Origin: Citrobacter sp. Awk 4
Lineage (GTDB): Bacteria > Pseudomonadota > Gammaproteobacteria > Enterobacterales > Enterobacteriaceae
NCBI RefSeq assembly: GCF_028069725.1
Contig: NZ_JANEWG010000023.1
Coordinates: forward strand, 1-64,000
DNA: 64,000 nt
Direction: 5' to 3'
Shown here: positions 36,979-44,312 of the stretch, one piece after another
How the letters are laid out: every line of letters starts with the position of its first letter
Position numbering within the stretch: position 1 is the stretch's first letter
Made by a program: the position numbers and the translations under genes
The notes under the pieces: model-generated
The model's input: the letters and a program-made list of their open reading frames with translations, nothing else
Databases searched by the model: none
Told to the model about the DNA's origin: nothing

Positions 36979-37326
36979 TTAACTCAGTGAAACAGTGGTT
37001 GAAACTGACGCACCGTTATCGGTACGCATCCCGGTAATATCGACATACATTTCGCCAGCGTCGCCGGTCTCAAAGTTGATGGCGGTAAGCCTGATGCGCG
37101 GCTCCCACTTCTGGATAGCCGAATAGCACGCCACCATAATTTGCAGCCTGAGCGCCGGGTTTTGCGGCATATCAATCAGCGCCGACAGAAGCGAGCCATA
37201 TTCACGGCGCATCACCCGCGAGCCGACAGGCGTCAGCAGAATATCGCGCATGCTCTGGCTGATGTGCTCAGCGTCGCTGATGCCGAGGCCGGTATTTCGG
37301 TTCATACCCTGATAGCGCGCCGTCAT
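36979..37326 (-). CDS. W: baseplate protein gpW (gp25-like)
   Basis: 115 residues, the P2 length. A gp25/GPW lysozyme-like wedge protein: HISQSMRDILLTPVGSRVMR and REYGSLLSALIDMPQN carry the EPR-type core (here MRREYGS). It starts sheath polymerisation. It overlaps V by 4 nt. Confidence 0.95.
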   Translation of the reverse strand: MTARYQGMNRNTGLGISDAEHISQSMRDILLTPVGSRVMRREYGSLLSALIDMPQNPALRLQIMVACYSAIQKWEPRIRLTAINFETGDAGEMYVDITGMRTDNGASVSTTVSLS

Positions 37327-37958
37327 AACGGTGCCCCCGTTTGCCCGCCGCTGTCGCCCGGGTGTTTATGGGTGTGGAGTACCTTGCCATTAGACGACAG
37401 TGACCCGCCGGTATGTTCGATATTGCCGCTCATCTTGCCGCCTTTCTGCACCTCAAGCGTCGCCGTCGTTAGCTTGTTGGTGCAAATCACCTCCGGGGTG
37501 TCGAGGGTGATGCTGGTCGAGGCTTTCACCAGTACCAGCGGCACGGTTGCTGTGATGGAATCCGATGCCGTCACGTCGGCAGTTTTGATGCCGCTGACCG
37601 TCAGCGCGCCGGTCTCGGGTTCGTACTCAATGACCGCACCATCAGGGAAAGCCACATGCCACGCATCCGCCGAGGCAGACGGGGCGGGGTTATCGTCAGA
37701 GAAAATACCCGGCAGCACGAAAGCGGTATCAAGCTCGCCACCGATTGCCAGCAGCAGAACCTGCTCACCGACCGAAGGAGCCCACCACGTCCGCGAACGA
37801 CCGGCGCGGGTGGTCAGCCAGTTCAGCCATGTAGTCTGGATCCCGCCGCTTTGTACGCGGCACAGCCCCTGCACGGTATCGACCTCAGTCACCACACCTG
37901 AGCGGATGAGGTTACGAATCGCGCGCGCGAGCTCCTGTATCGTGGATAACGTATTCAT
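37323..37958 (-). CDS. V: tail spike/baseplate assembly protein gpV
   Basis: 211 residues, the P2 length. N-terminal OB-fold (IRNLIRSGVVTEVDTVQGLC, TRAGRSRTWWAPSVGEQVLL) and a C-terminal beta-helix spike ending in HTHKHPGDSGGQTGAPL; the HxH motif binds the iron ion of the P2 spike tip. It punctures the outer membrane. First gene of the tail operon V-W-J-I-H-tfa. Confidence 0.96.
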   Translation of the reverse strand: MNTLSTIQELARAIRNLIRSGVVTEVDTVQGLCRVQSGGIQTTWLNWLTTRAGRSRTWWAPSVGEQVLLLAIGGELDTAFVLPGIFSDDNPAPSASADAWHVAFPDGAVIEYEPETGALTVSGIKTADVTASDSITATVPLVLVKASTSITLDTPEVICTNKLTTATLEVQKGGKMSGNIEHTGGSLSSNGKVLHTHKHPGDSGGQTGAPL

Positions 37959-38026
37959 GGTGCAAGGATGCCTCTGGTCTGGAGTCGCGCCAATTCGCGC
38001 GGCTCCGGTGGTGGCTCACACAATAT

Positions 38027-38476
38027 TTATTTGCCGAGGTGACTGATAATGACGTCTTCAATCATCTGCTCATCGTCGCGGGTGAAACCGAGCAACGGGC
38101 GCGCCTCGTACTGCACATCCCGGCTGTTGCGGTTTGGCCGGTCTTTGAGCCCGTACTGATGCACCCGAGCCATGCGCTGCACCTTGCCGGTAAACTCCAC
38201 CACCGCCGCACTGTCGCTGCCTTTGGCTTTCATAAAGCGACTGGTGCGCAGCTTGGCGAACATTTCGCGCTTAATGCGCCCTTTCTTGCTCCGCACCGGC
38301 TGGCGCTTTCGCGCGGCATACGGGGTGCCGTCGGGTGCCTGCTGGCGCTTAATGCGCTGTTGCTGACTGGTACGCAGCTTTTTCGCAATCTCAGCCGCCA
38401 TTTGCCGACGTGCCGCTGGTGACAGGCTGGCTATCAGACCGGCAAGGCGTTCCTGCAGTGCGGTTAACTCACTCAT
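38027..38476 (-). CDS. S: tail completion protein gpS
   Basis: 149 residues, as P2 gpS (150). A basic protein with LQERLAGLIASLSPAARRQM and QQQRIKRQQAPDGTPYAARK, ending in the family pattern VHQYGLKDRPNRNSRDVQYE. It works with gpR in tail completion. It overlaps R by 8 nt. The short gap to V (37959-38026) holds the imperfect hairpin GGAGtCGCGC...GCGCGgCTCC. Confidence 0.95.
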   Translation of the reverse strand: MSELTALQERLAGLIASLSPAARRQMAAEIAKKLRTSQQQRIKRQQAPDGTPYAARKRQPVRSKKGRIKREMFAKLRTSRFMKAKGSDSAAVVEFTGKVQRMARVHQYGLKDRPNRNSRDVQYEARPLLGFTRDDEQMIEDVIISHLGK

Positions 38477-38936
38477 CCCACTTACTCACCAGTTCGCCGT
38501 TAACGTACAGCTCGACCGGGCGCGTCACCGGTTCAGGCAGCGGCGGTTCTGGGGCATAGCTGACATGCAGCGCGCCGTCGACCTCTTTGACGAGCGTGCG
38601 CTCGGTGAGTCTCAGGCTGATACTGATATCGAGCGAATCGTCGTTATTGATATCAATAATCCAGGTGAATCCTTTTTCCCGCCCGTCGTCGGTGGTCATA
38701 ATGTCCGGCTGATGTTCACGCAGCCACGCCTGCACCGGCACGAATATCAAATCAAGGTCACCGGTGAAGTCGGTCACCACCACGTTAAGCACGTACACCT
38801 TTTCAAACGACAGCGAGCTCGCCAGTCTGGAATCGTTATGGCCGTTGTCGGCAAAAAGGCGCAGCATATCGGGGTTATTTCGGAGCTGTGGCACGGCGTT
38901 AATCAGCGCTTTGCGCAGGCTTTTGTGCTTCTGCAT
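38469..38936 (-). CDS. R: tail completion protein gpR
   Basis: 155 residues from ATG 38936, chosen because AGGA lies 8 nt upstream (a start 3 codons earlier has none). LRKALINAVPQLRNNPDMLR and IDINNDDSLDISISLRLTER are typical. It caps the tail for joining to the head. It overlaps lysC by 38 nt. Confidence 0.94.
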   Translation of the reverse strand: MQKHKSLRKALINAVPQLRNNPDMLRLFADNGHNDSRLASSLSFEKVYVLNVVVTDFTGDLDLIFVPVQAWLREHQPDIMTTDDGREKGFTWIIDINNDDSLDISISLRLTERTLVKEVDGALHVSYAPEPPLPEPVTRPVELYVNGELVSKWDE

Positions 38937-39189
38937 CGAGTTCATCCTGACAGTTTTTGACGGTTTTGACCTGCAGCGCGCAGGCGGTCAGCGCGCCCTC
39001 AAGGCGGCGGATATCTGCGCTCAGGTCACCATTGGTTTTCGGGTCACTTCCCGGCATCGGGCAAAGGCTCACCCTCGGGCATCCGCTCACCACAATCACC
39101 GGCGCTGGCGCAGGCGGCGCGGGTGTGCAGCCGACGCACAACGTCAGGCAGAGCAGCGTTATACCAGCGGCGAAAGGCTTCATTTTCAT
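38899..39189 (-). CDS. lysC: Rz1-like spanin lipoprotein LysC
   Basis: 96 residues from ATG 39189 (GAGG 7 nt upstream). A lipoprotein signal ends at LTLCVGC, and the mature part is proline-rich (TPAPPAPAPV), as for Rz1-type outer-membrane spanins. About half of it lies inside lysB in another frame, the classic nested Rz/Rz1 arrangement. Together they fuse the inner and outer membranes in the last step of lysis. It is longer than P2 LysC-type spanins by its hydrophilic tail, which overlaps R. Confidence 0.88.
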   Translation of the reverse strand: MKMKPFAAGITLLCLTLCVGCTPAPPAPAPVIVVSGCPRVSLCPMPGSDPKTNGDLSADIRRLEGALTACALQVKTVKNCQDELDAEAQKPAQSAD

Positions 39190-39472
39190 TAAGTAACCTC
39201 GTTATCGTCTGTTCACGGCGGCTGGCCTCTGCGCTTGCCTTTGCGAGCTGCTCGCGTAGTTCCACCTGCGCTGATTCATTACGTCGGGCGAGCGTACCGG
39301 CAACACTGAGCTGATTTTTCAGCATGCCAATCGTCGTCTTTTGTTCGCTCGCGACACGGTTTGCCGTCTCAAAGGAGCGGGATAAATTGCCGTTCTCATG
39401 GCGCAACCACAGCAGCCCGAGCACAGCCAGCACCAGCGCAGAGGCCAGAAACATCACAATGATTCTGGACAC
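39044..39472 (-). CDS. lysB: Rz-like spanin LysB
   Basis: 142 residues. One N-terminal membrane anchor (about 3-23, IIVMFLASALVLAVLGLLWL) and a long periplasmic coiled coil (about 25-100), the type II orientation of inner-membrane spanins. Contains lysC's start in another frame. It starts inside the end of lysA. Confidence 0.92.
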   Translation of the reverse strand: MSRIIVMFLASALVLAVLGLLWLRHENGNLSRSFETANRVASEQKTTIGMLKNQLSVAGTLARRNESAQVELREQLAKASAEASRREQTITRLLNENEAFRRWYNAALPDVVRRLHTRAACASAGDCGERMPEGEPLPDAGK

Positions 39473-39885
39473 AGGCCAGCCCCCTCTATGCGCTGGCGGT
39501 AAGTCTCGCGAACGGCCTTAAAAGTCAGAACACAAAGCAGGTACACCAGCGCGGTAAGGATCCAGCCAGCCCCAAGCAGACAGCCCGTGGTAGCAGAGAA
39601 AATAATGAGAGACCATGCGTGGCGCGCCTGCGAAGGTTTGCGACAAAAGACGACGCGAAATACCTTCATCAGGTCTGGATTGACGGGAATGCTTTTGCCG
39701 GTATTTTGCAGCCAGTGCTCATAGGCGACCACACCGGCGAGGCTCGCCGTAATGCAGACAAAACTGCCAAACAGCGCCCATGCGACCACAAAATTAACGG
39801 CAGCGCTTTGCGGCGATACCAGCCCCCAAAGCAGAACCAGTGCCAGCAGGGCATCAAACATCAGGGTACGTAAATATTTTTTCAT
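39454..39885 (-). CDS. lysA: LysA-like lysis-timing membrane protein
   Basis: 143 residues from ATG 39885 with a strong AAAGGAGT ribosome site. It has about four membrane helices (10-30, 34-55, 95-115, 116-135). Position between the endolysin and lysB equals P2 lysA, which delays lysis (antiholin role). Sequence similarity to P2 LysA itself was not evident to me, so the name rests on size, topology and place. The start overlaps the K stop by 4 nt. Confidence 0.7.
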   Translation of the reverse strand: MKKYLRTLMFDALLALVLLWGLVSPQSAAVNFVVAWALFGSFVCITASLAGVVAYEHWLQNTGKSIPVNPDLMKVFRVVFCRKPSQARHAWSLIIFSATTGCLLGAGWILTALVYLLCVLTFKAVRETYRQRIEGAGLCPESL

Positions 39886-40394
39886 TGAGTTACTCCTTTC
39901 ATGCAATACGCCAGTTCCCGCGCGCGGCGGTTTTCCAGCCCTTTGTTTTTAGTGCCATTGACGTACACCCAGCGGGTTAGCTGGTCACATGCCTGCCACC
40001 ACTGATGACGCTTGATGTAAGAGACCAGCGTCGAGCGACAGGCCGCGCCGGTGCCGACGTTAAAAGAGAAACTGACCAGCGCGTCGTAAACCTGTTGCGG
40101 CATGGTGACCGGCACACAGACCGCGAGACGTCGCTCGGTGTTCAGCACGTCAGCGACCAGATTTGCCGCCGCTTCGCGCTCGGTGATATCGCGTTTCGGT
40201 ACCACCCCGGCAGTGTGGCCGATGCCTGACGTCCACACGCCCGCGCTGCACTGGTAAGGTGTCAGGCGACACCCTTCGAGGTCGGCAATCAGTGCCAGAC
40301 CATCAGGCGAGGTATTCAGCAGACGAAAATCAGGCATCAGTGCCGCCAGCGCCAGCACTGCGGCCACACTGCAACGTTTAACGATTGAGCTCAC
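39882..40394 (-). CDS. K: SAR endolysin gpK (T4-type muramidase, GH24)
   Basis: 170 residues. The weakly hydrophobic, Ala-rich N-terminus (SVAAVLALAALM) looks like a signal-anchor-release segment, so export is independent of the holin. Catalytic triad spacing E40-x8-C49-x5-T55 (DLEGCRLTPYQCSAGVWTSG then IGHT) matches the Glu-Asp/Cys-Thr pattern of T4-like lysozymes. It cuts peptidoglycan during lysis. It overlaps holin Y by 17 nt. Confidence 0.94.
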   Translation of the reverse strand: MSSIVKRCSVAAVLALAALMPDFRLLNTSPDGLALIADLEGCRLTPYQCSAGVWTSGIGHTAGVVPKRDITEREAAANLVADVLNTERRLAVCVPVTMPQQVYDALVSFSFNVGTGAACRSTLVSYIKRHQWWQACDQLTRWVYVNGTKNKGLENRRARELAYCMKGVTQ

Positions 40395-40587
40395 GGGTCA
40401 CCCCTTTGTCGATTCCCATTTCGGTCAGGTAACGAAAGGTTTTGCGCCGGTACCAGAAATTCACCGCCGCCGTAAAAATGGCGCACAGACTACCCACATA
40501 CAGCGCCAGCTTTTCGGGCGACATTGCCCCGAAATACGCCAGACCCACGGCCAGCCAGTAGGCGATAAACGTGGTGATTTTTTCCAT
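40378..40587 (-). CDS. Y: class II holin gpY
   Basis: 69 residues from ATG 40587 (a longer version of 73 residues is possible). Two membrane helices (about 6-23 and 30-48, YWLAVGLAYFGAM and LYVGSLCAIFTAAVNFWY) and a charged C-terminus (RRKTFRYLTEMG), the S21-type class II layout expected to form pinholes that depolarise the membrane and release the SAR endolysin. P2 Y is a class I holin, so the lysis cassette differs from P2 in mechanism. Confidence 0.88.
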   Translation of the reverse strand: MEKITTFIAYWLAVGLAYFGAMSPEKLALYVGSLCAIFTAAVNFWYRRKTFRYLTEMGIDKGVTRELNR

Positions 40588-40589
40588 AC

Positions 40590-40793
40590 TCAGTCCCATA
40601 GGTTCAGGGTCTCCGCCGTGGGTGATGTTTCAACGTCTGGCAGGTCAATCGCCGTGCCATGCGGCAGAATGACGCCCAGCTCAGACAGACCGGGATTAGC
40701 CTGCAGCACCGTCTCGACCACGCCCTCAGTGCGCCCGTAATACCGGGCGCAAAGCGCGTCGAGGGTGTCGCCCTGCATCGCGTAGACTTTCAT
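40590..40793 (-). CDS. X: tail protein gpX (LysM-like)
   Basis: 67 residues from ATG 40793, sharing bases with the L stop (TGATG). MKVYAMQGDTLDALCARYYG and VLQANPGLSELG identify the P2 tail_X LysM-type family. Essential for tail assembly. The longer open frame upstream is L in another frame. Confidence 0.95.
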   Translation of the reverse strand: MKVYAMQGDTLDALCARYYGRTEGVVETVLQANPGLSELGVILPHGTAIDLPDVETSPTAETLNLWD

Positions 40794-41302
40794 CAGAGCT
40801 GACCCACGATACAGCGCGGCTTGTCCTGCAGGCGCGAGACCGACCAGCGCATATCCCGCCACAGGTCATCAATGGTGGTTTCGACGCTGTCGGCTTTTTT
40901 GTCACCTTTGCCGGTGGCCTCAACCCCGCGATAACGCTCATACAGGGTGGCGGTCGCCATCGCCGTCACGGCGCTGAGGTAGTGGAAAACGCGCACGTTC
41001 TCGCCGTCGATTTCCTCGGCATCAGGCACGTCAGCCAGTGTCTTAAACCCGGAGGCAATCTGGCGCAGCCGGTAGTCGTAAAGCTCCGCATTGGTTTCCG
41101 CCATGCCGGTTTTGATGGCGTTGCGCAGGCGCGCATCGGAAACCGTCTGCTCAAGGCGCATCAGCTCACGCACGCGCTTCGGATCCACATCAGGGAAAAA
41201 GAACGTGTTTTTAATCACTGCGTCGCCCGTCTCCGGTGCGGGAATCACCACGCCCGGTACGTCCTGCGGTTCGTCGGGCTGATTCAGTATTACTGTCGTC
41301 AT
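40793..41302 (-). CDS. L: head completion/stabilisation protein gpL
   Basis: 169 residues, the P2 length. TFFFPDVDPKRVRELMRLEQ, VSDARLRNAIKTGMAETNAE and TLYERYRGVEATGKGDKKAD are typical. It seals the filled head. It precedes X in the capsid-lysis operon. Confidence 0.95.
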   Translation of the reverse strand: MTTVILNQPDEPQDVPGVVIPAPETGDAVIKNTFFFPDVDPKRVRELMRLEQTVSDARLRNAIKTGMAETNAELYDYRLRQIASGFKTLADVPDAEEIDGENVRVFHYLSAVTAMATATLYERYRGVEATGKGDKKADSVETTIDDLWRDMRWSVSRLQDKPRCIVGQL

Positions 41303-41395
41303 GACAACCTCATTAGGTTGGGCGGTGGACGCCGGTCGCCGTCAGGGTCAAAACCCGCTTTGACCGGCGTGCCGCCCGGCTCGGGGAGCGTTCAG

Positions 41396-42145
41396 TTAAC
41401 CGGCGGTTTTTACCGCCTTTGGTGGACGCCCGCGCTTTGCCGCCGGTTTGGTGGCAGGTTTGCGCGTGCGCGGTTTAGTCGTTTTACGGGGTGCTGCCTC
41501 TGGCTTTGGCTTCAATGCGCGCTCCAGTCGCTCAATCTCTTTGCGCACACCGGCATTGCGGTCTAGCTGCATCGCGCGCTGAAACTGTGCCAGCGCCTCG
41601 GCATTCTGACCGGCATCGCGCAGGGTCAGACCAGACACCTTATGCAGACGGGCGCGCACCATATCGGGAACGTCAGCACCGTCGGTCAGACTGAGGGTGG
41701 TCAGCAGTAATGCGAGGTCGACAGGCTCACCGGCATCGCGCAAGCGCTGTGCCGCAAGCGCCACTTCCTCAACCAGCATGTAAGGCGTGGTGCGACGATG
41801 GTCTGATGTGAGGCCGTATTTCAGCGCGTAGGGCGCAATTTCCAGCGCGCCAGCGATATCACCGGCATCGAGACGCCACAGCATGACGGTCATGACAATG
41901 TCATCCTGCGCGCCACGGCCATCAGCCAGCACACCGGCCACCCACGGCGCATAGAACGGCAGCAGCTCGCGCTTTTTCGCGGCTTTCAGTTCGTTTGAAC
42001 GGATGGTTTTCAACGTGCGGCGGTCATCGGCCAGCTTTACCAGCATCTGCTCATAGGCGGTTGCGTGGCGCAGCGGGGCTTGTTCCCGCTGCGCAGCTTG
42101 AGAGGCCGAGACCCGCATCATGTGACGCTGTGCGGGGCTCGTCAT
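41396..42145 (-). CDS. M: terminase small (endonuclease) subunit gpM
   Basis: 249 residues from ATG 42145 (MTSPAQRHMMRVSASQAAQR); P2 gpM has 247. ELLPFYAPWVAGVLADGRGA and QDDIVMTVMLWRLDAGDIAG are conserved. It cuts cos with gpP. The C-terminal tail is strongly basic (KRGRPPKAVK; AT-hook-like GRPPK). The 93-nt gap to L is non-coding. Confidence 0.94.
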   Translation of the reverse strand: MTSPAQRHMMRVSASQAAQREQAPLRHATAYEQMLVKLADDRRTLKTIRSNELKAAKKRELLPFYAPWVAGVLADGRGAQDDIVMTVMLWRLDAGDIAGALEIAPYALKYGLTSDHRRTTPYMLVEEVALAAQRLRDAGEPVDLALLLTTLSLTDGADVPDMVRARLHKVSGLTLRDAGQNAEALAQFQRAMQLDRNAGVRKEIERLERALKPKPEAAPRKTTKPRTRKPATKPAAKRGRPPKAVKTAG

Positions 42146-42149
42146 GGGC

Positions 42150-43217
42150 TTACTCTCCGCTTTCCGGTGCTGCAGGTGCGGTGAAATCGCCCAGGGTGAT
42201 GTTTTCCAGCAGGCACCCGGCGGCATACGCCTCGACCACATAGTCGATGTTCATCGACTCGTAGTTTTCGACGCGGTCTTTTTTCGGGTTCTCATCAATG
42301 CTGCGGCGGTGGCTCTCATCCATGAAGTAGATAGAGAGGTTTTCCAGCGTGGTCACGAATACCGCATTCGCCGGGAAGTACGGCACGCGAACGGCTGGCA
42401 GGTTGCCGATTCGCTTCTGGCTGATGATGATATCCGCCGCCAGCGACTCGGTGTTTTCCTGCTGTTTGTTGACCAGCGGGAAATATTTGTCGGCCAGCAG
42501 CTTACGGCCAACGATGGCAACGAGTTTCGGGTCATCCTGATAAATCTCGTCAATCAGGGTGTTGGTGCCGTCCATCACCAGCGCGTCGAGGTTCTCATAG
42601 TCGCCGTTTTTGCCAACGCGAATCACGTCAGAAATAACGGTACCGTCCTCAGCGGTTATTTTGCTCATCACGCGCGCCGGGGCTTCGTTGCGGTACTTCT
42701 GCAGCCAGCCGACGGCCACATCCTGCAGCATCGGGTTTTTGCTGCGGTCTGAGGTATCAGCGCGGGTGGTACCGTTGAACCCGGCCATGATGAAATCCAG
42801 TGCCTGACGCTGGACAATGGCGTCGCGGATGCGGCGCTGGAAGTCCTGAAAACGCGCCCACAGGTCGAGGCGTTTATAGGTCAGGTGGAAGTCAAAGTTA
42901 ATCTGATTGCACTCGTACTTGTTGGACTCAAGCGCGGTGAAATCTGCGGTCTGGCGCTCTTTGTCGCCCGAGGTGTCGGTCGTGCTGGCGATGGTGCCGG
43001 TCACACCGACGCCGATTTTCTCGCCCTTCATTTCTGCGACAGGCAGAATGTTAATCGTCTGCAGAAACGCAGATGACGCCTGCACGGTGTTCATCAGCGT
43101 TTGCGTGACGGACGGCTCGACGGTGAATTTTTTGCTGACGTCATCAACGCTGATGCCGTTCAGTTTGGCGAGCTGGGTCAGATAGGCATTGAACTTAAAA
43201 CGGGTTTCCTGACGCAT
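42150..43217 (-). CDS. N: major capsid protein gpN
   Basis: 355 residues from ATG 43217 (MRQETRFKFNAYLTQLAKLN), P2 gpN 357. VQASSAFLQTINILPVAEMK, the processing region near residue 31, and HVTTLENLSIYFMDESHRRS-type motifs (FVTTLENLSIYFMDESHRRS) support it. It is cleaved by gpO to form the mature capsid. Co-transcribed after O. Confidence 0.96.
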   Translation of the reverse strand: MRQETRFKFNAYLTQLAKLNGISVDDVSKKFTVEPSVTQTLMNTVQASSAFLQTINILPVAEMKGEKIGVGVTGTIASTTDTSGDKERQTADFTALESNKYECNQINFDFHLTYKRLDLWARFQDFQRRIRDAIVQRQALDFIMAGFNGTTRADTSDRSKNPMLQDVAVGWLQKYRNEAPARVMSKITAEDGTVISDVIRVGKNGDYENLDALVMDGTNTLIDEIYQDDPKLVAIVGRKLLADKYFPLVNKQQENTESLAADIIISQKRIGNLPAVRVPYFPANAVFVTTLENLSIYFMDESHRRSIDENPKKDRVENYESMNIDYVVEAYAAGCLLENITLGDFTAPAAPESGE

Positions 43218-43292
43218 AGTATTTCCTGTTTGAATTAATCGGTTAGTCACAGCATCGGGCGGGGTTTCCGCCCGGTTTCGGTCTGCGGTTTA

Positions 43293-44147
43293 TCAGCAGT
43301 CGGTCAGCAGCTCATCGCCGCCACCGCCGCTGGCTTTTGTGCGTCGCGGCTGGCTGAAACTTTCGGTTTTGTCGAGGGTGGTTTTCAGGGCGGAAAATGC
43401 CTGGCTGGTTTCTTCAACCTTGCCGGTCAGTTCCTGTTTGAAAGTGGCAAACGCGGTTTCCATATCGGAAATGCGCTTATCCTGCGCGGTCAGATTGGTC
43501 TGCACATGCTCGCTGACGGTGGTCACCGCTTCATGCACATCATTCAGGCGCGCATCGTCGCTGACCTGCTTACGGCTAAAAATGGCTTTCACCTTATCGG
43601 CCAGGCTGTTTAGCACCGTGTCGGGAACGTCTTCAAATTCCAGCTCGGCCAGCGTGGCAACGGAAAAGACGTTTTCAGGGTTGGCCTTAAAGCGCTGCAG
43701 CGGGTTGTGCTTCGCGTTGCGACAGAATTCGAGGTATTCAGTGCCGAGGCTCGCCGGGTCATCGGTGACCGCAAGGCCGACGAGGTAGCATTTGCCGGTA
43801 TTGGCAAAATTCGGCTGAATCTCCATTGAGGTGTAGACCTTCTGACCGGCTTTATTCAGCGCAATAAGGTCATCGGTCGGGGAAATTTTGGAAAACAACG
43901 CCCATTTGCCGTTAAGCGCAGAGTCGTCATCAATTTGCTCGGCTTTCAGCTCGGCCACATCACCATAACGCTTGAATACGCCATCAGGCAGCAGACCGCG
44001 AATGTGCTCAAGATTGATGCGGCAACCGTAGACACGCGGGTCATAGGTTTCGGCCATTTCCCGAATATCATTACCGCTGAGAATACGCCCGTCGCAGGTG
44101 TCACCCTCGACGCCGATGCGGAAGAATTTTGAGACTTTTTTTGCCAT
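43293..44147 (-). CDS. O: capsid scaffold/protease gpO
   Basis: 284 residues, identical in length to P2 gpO. N-terminal serine protease part (GVEGDTCDGRILSGNDIREM, YDPRVYGCRINLEHIRGLLP) and C-terminal helical scaffold (about 200-284; DMETAFATFKQELTGKVEET). It shapes the procapsid, cleaves N and itself. First gene of the leftward capsid operon, divergent from P. Confidence 0.95.
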   Translation of the reverse strand: MAKKVSKFFRIGVEGDTCDGRILSGNDIREMAETYDPRVYGCRINLEHIRGLLPDGVFKRYGDVAELKAEQIDDDSALNGKWALFSKISPTDDLIALNKAGQKVYTSMEIQPNFANTGKCYLVGLAVTDDPASLGTEYLEFCRNAKHNPLQRFKANPENVFSVATLAELEFEDVPDTVLNSLADKVKAIFSRKQVSDDARLNDVHEAVTTVSEHVQTNLTAQDKRISDMETAFATFKQELTGKVEETSQAFSALKTTLDKTESFSQPRRTKASGGGGDELLTDC

Positions 44148-44225
44148 TGTCAGGAGTCCTGAGGTTGGGGTTACTGGTCAACGCCAGTTTCCAGACTCAG
44201 GGCACACCAGACCACCAATGACGAC

Positions 44226-44245
44226 TGGACAACCGCCCACACAAC
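44226..44245 (-). promoter_or_regulatory. candidate Ogr/B activator site of the O operon
   Basis: On the minus strand GTTGT-N8-TTGTCCA, one mismatch from the recalled consensus GTTGT-N8-TNANCCA. Transcription would start near 44179, about 32 nt before the O start, the same geometry as at FI. The consensus is from memory. Confidence 0.45.
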
Positions 44246-44312
44246 AGCACCTTAGCGAATCACTGACGGCCATTAAGTAGCCTTGCCCTGAATCCACTAC
44301 GGCGAGGCATCA

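Noticed and set aside
38899-39472. Overlap of lysB and lysC as an annotation error
   Set aside because: Nested Rz/Rz1 genes in different frames are normal in P2-like and lambda-like phages, and the lipobox and coiled coil support both.
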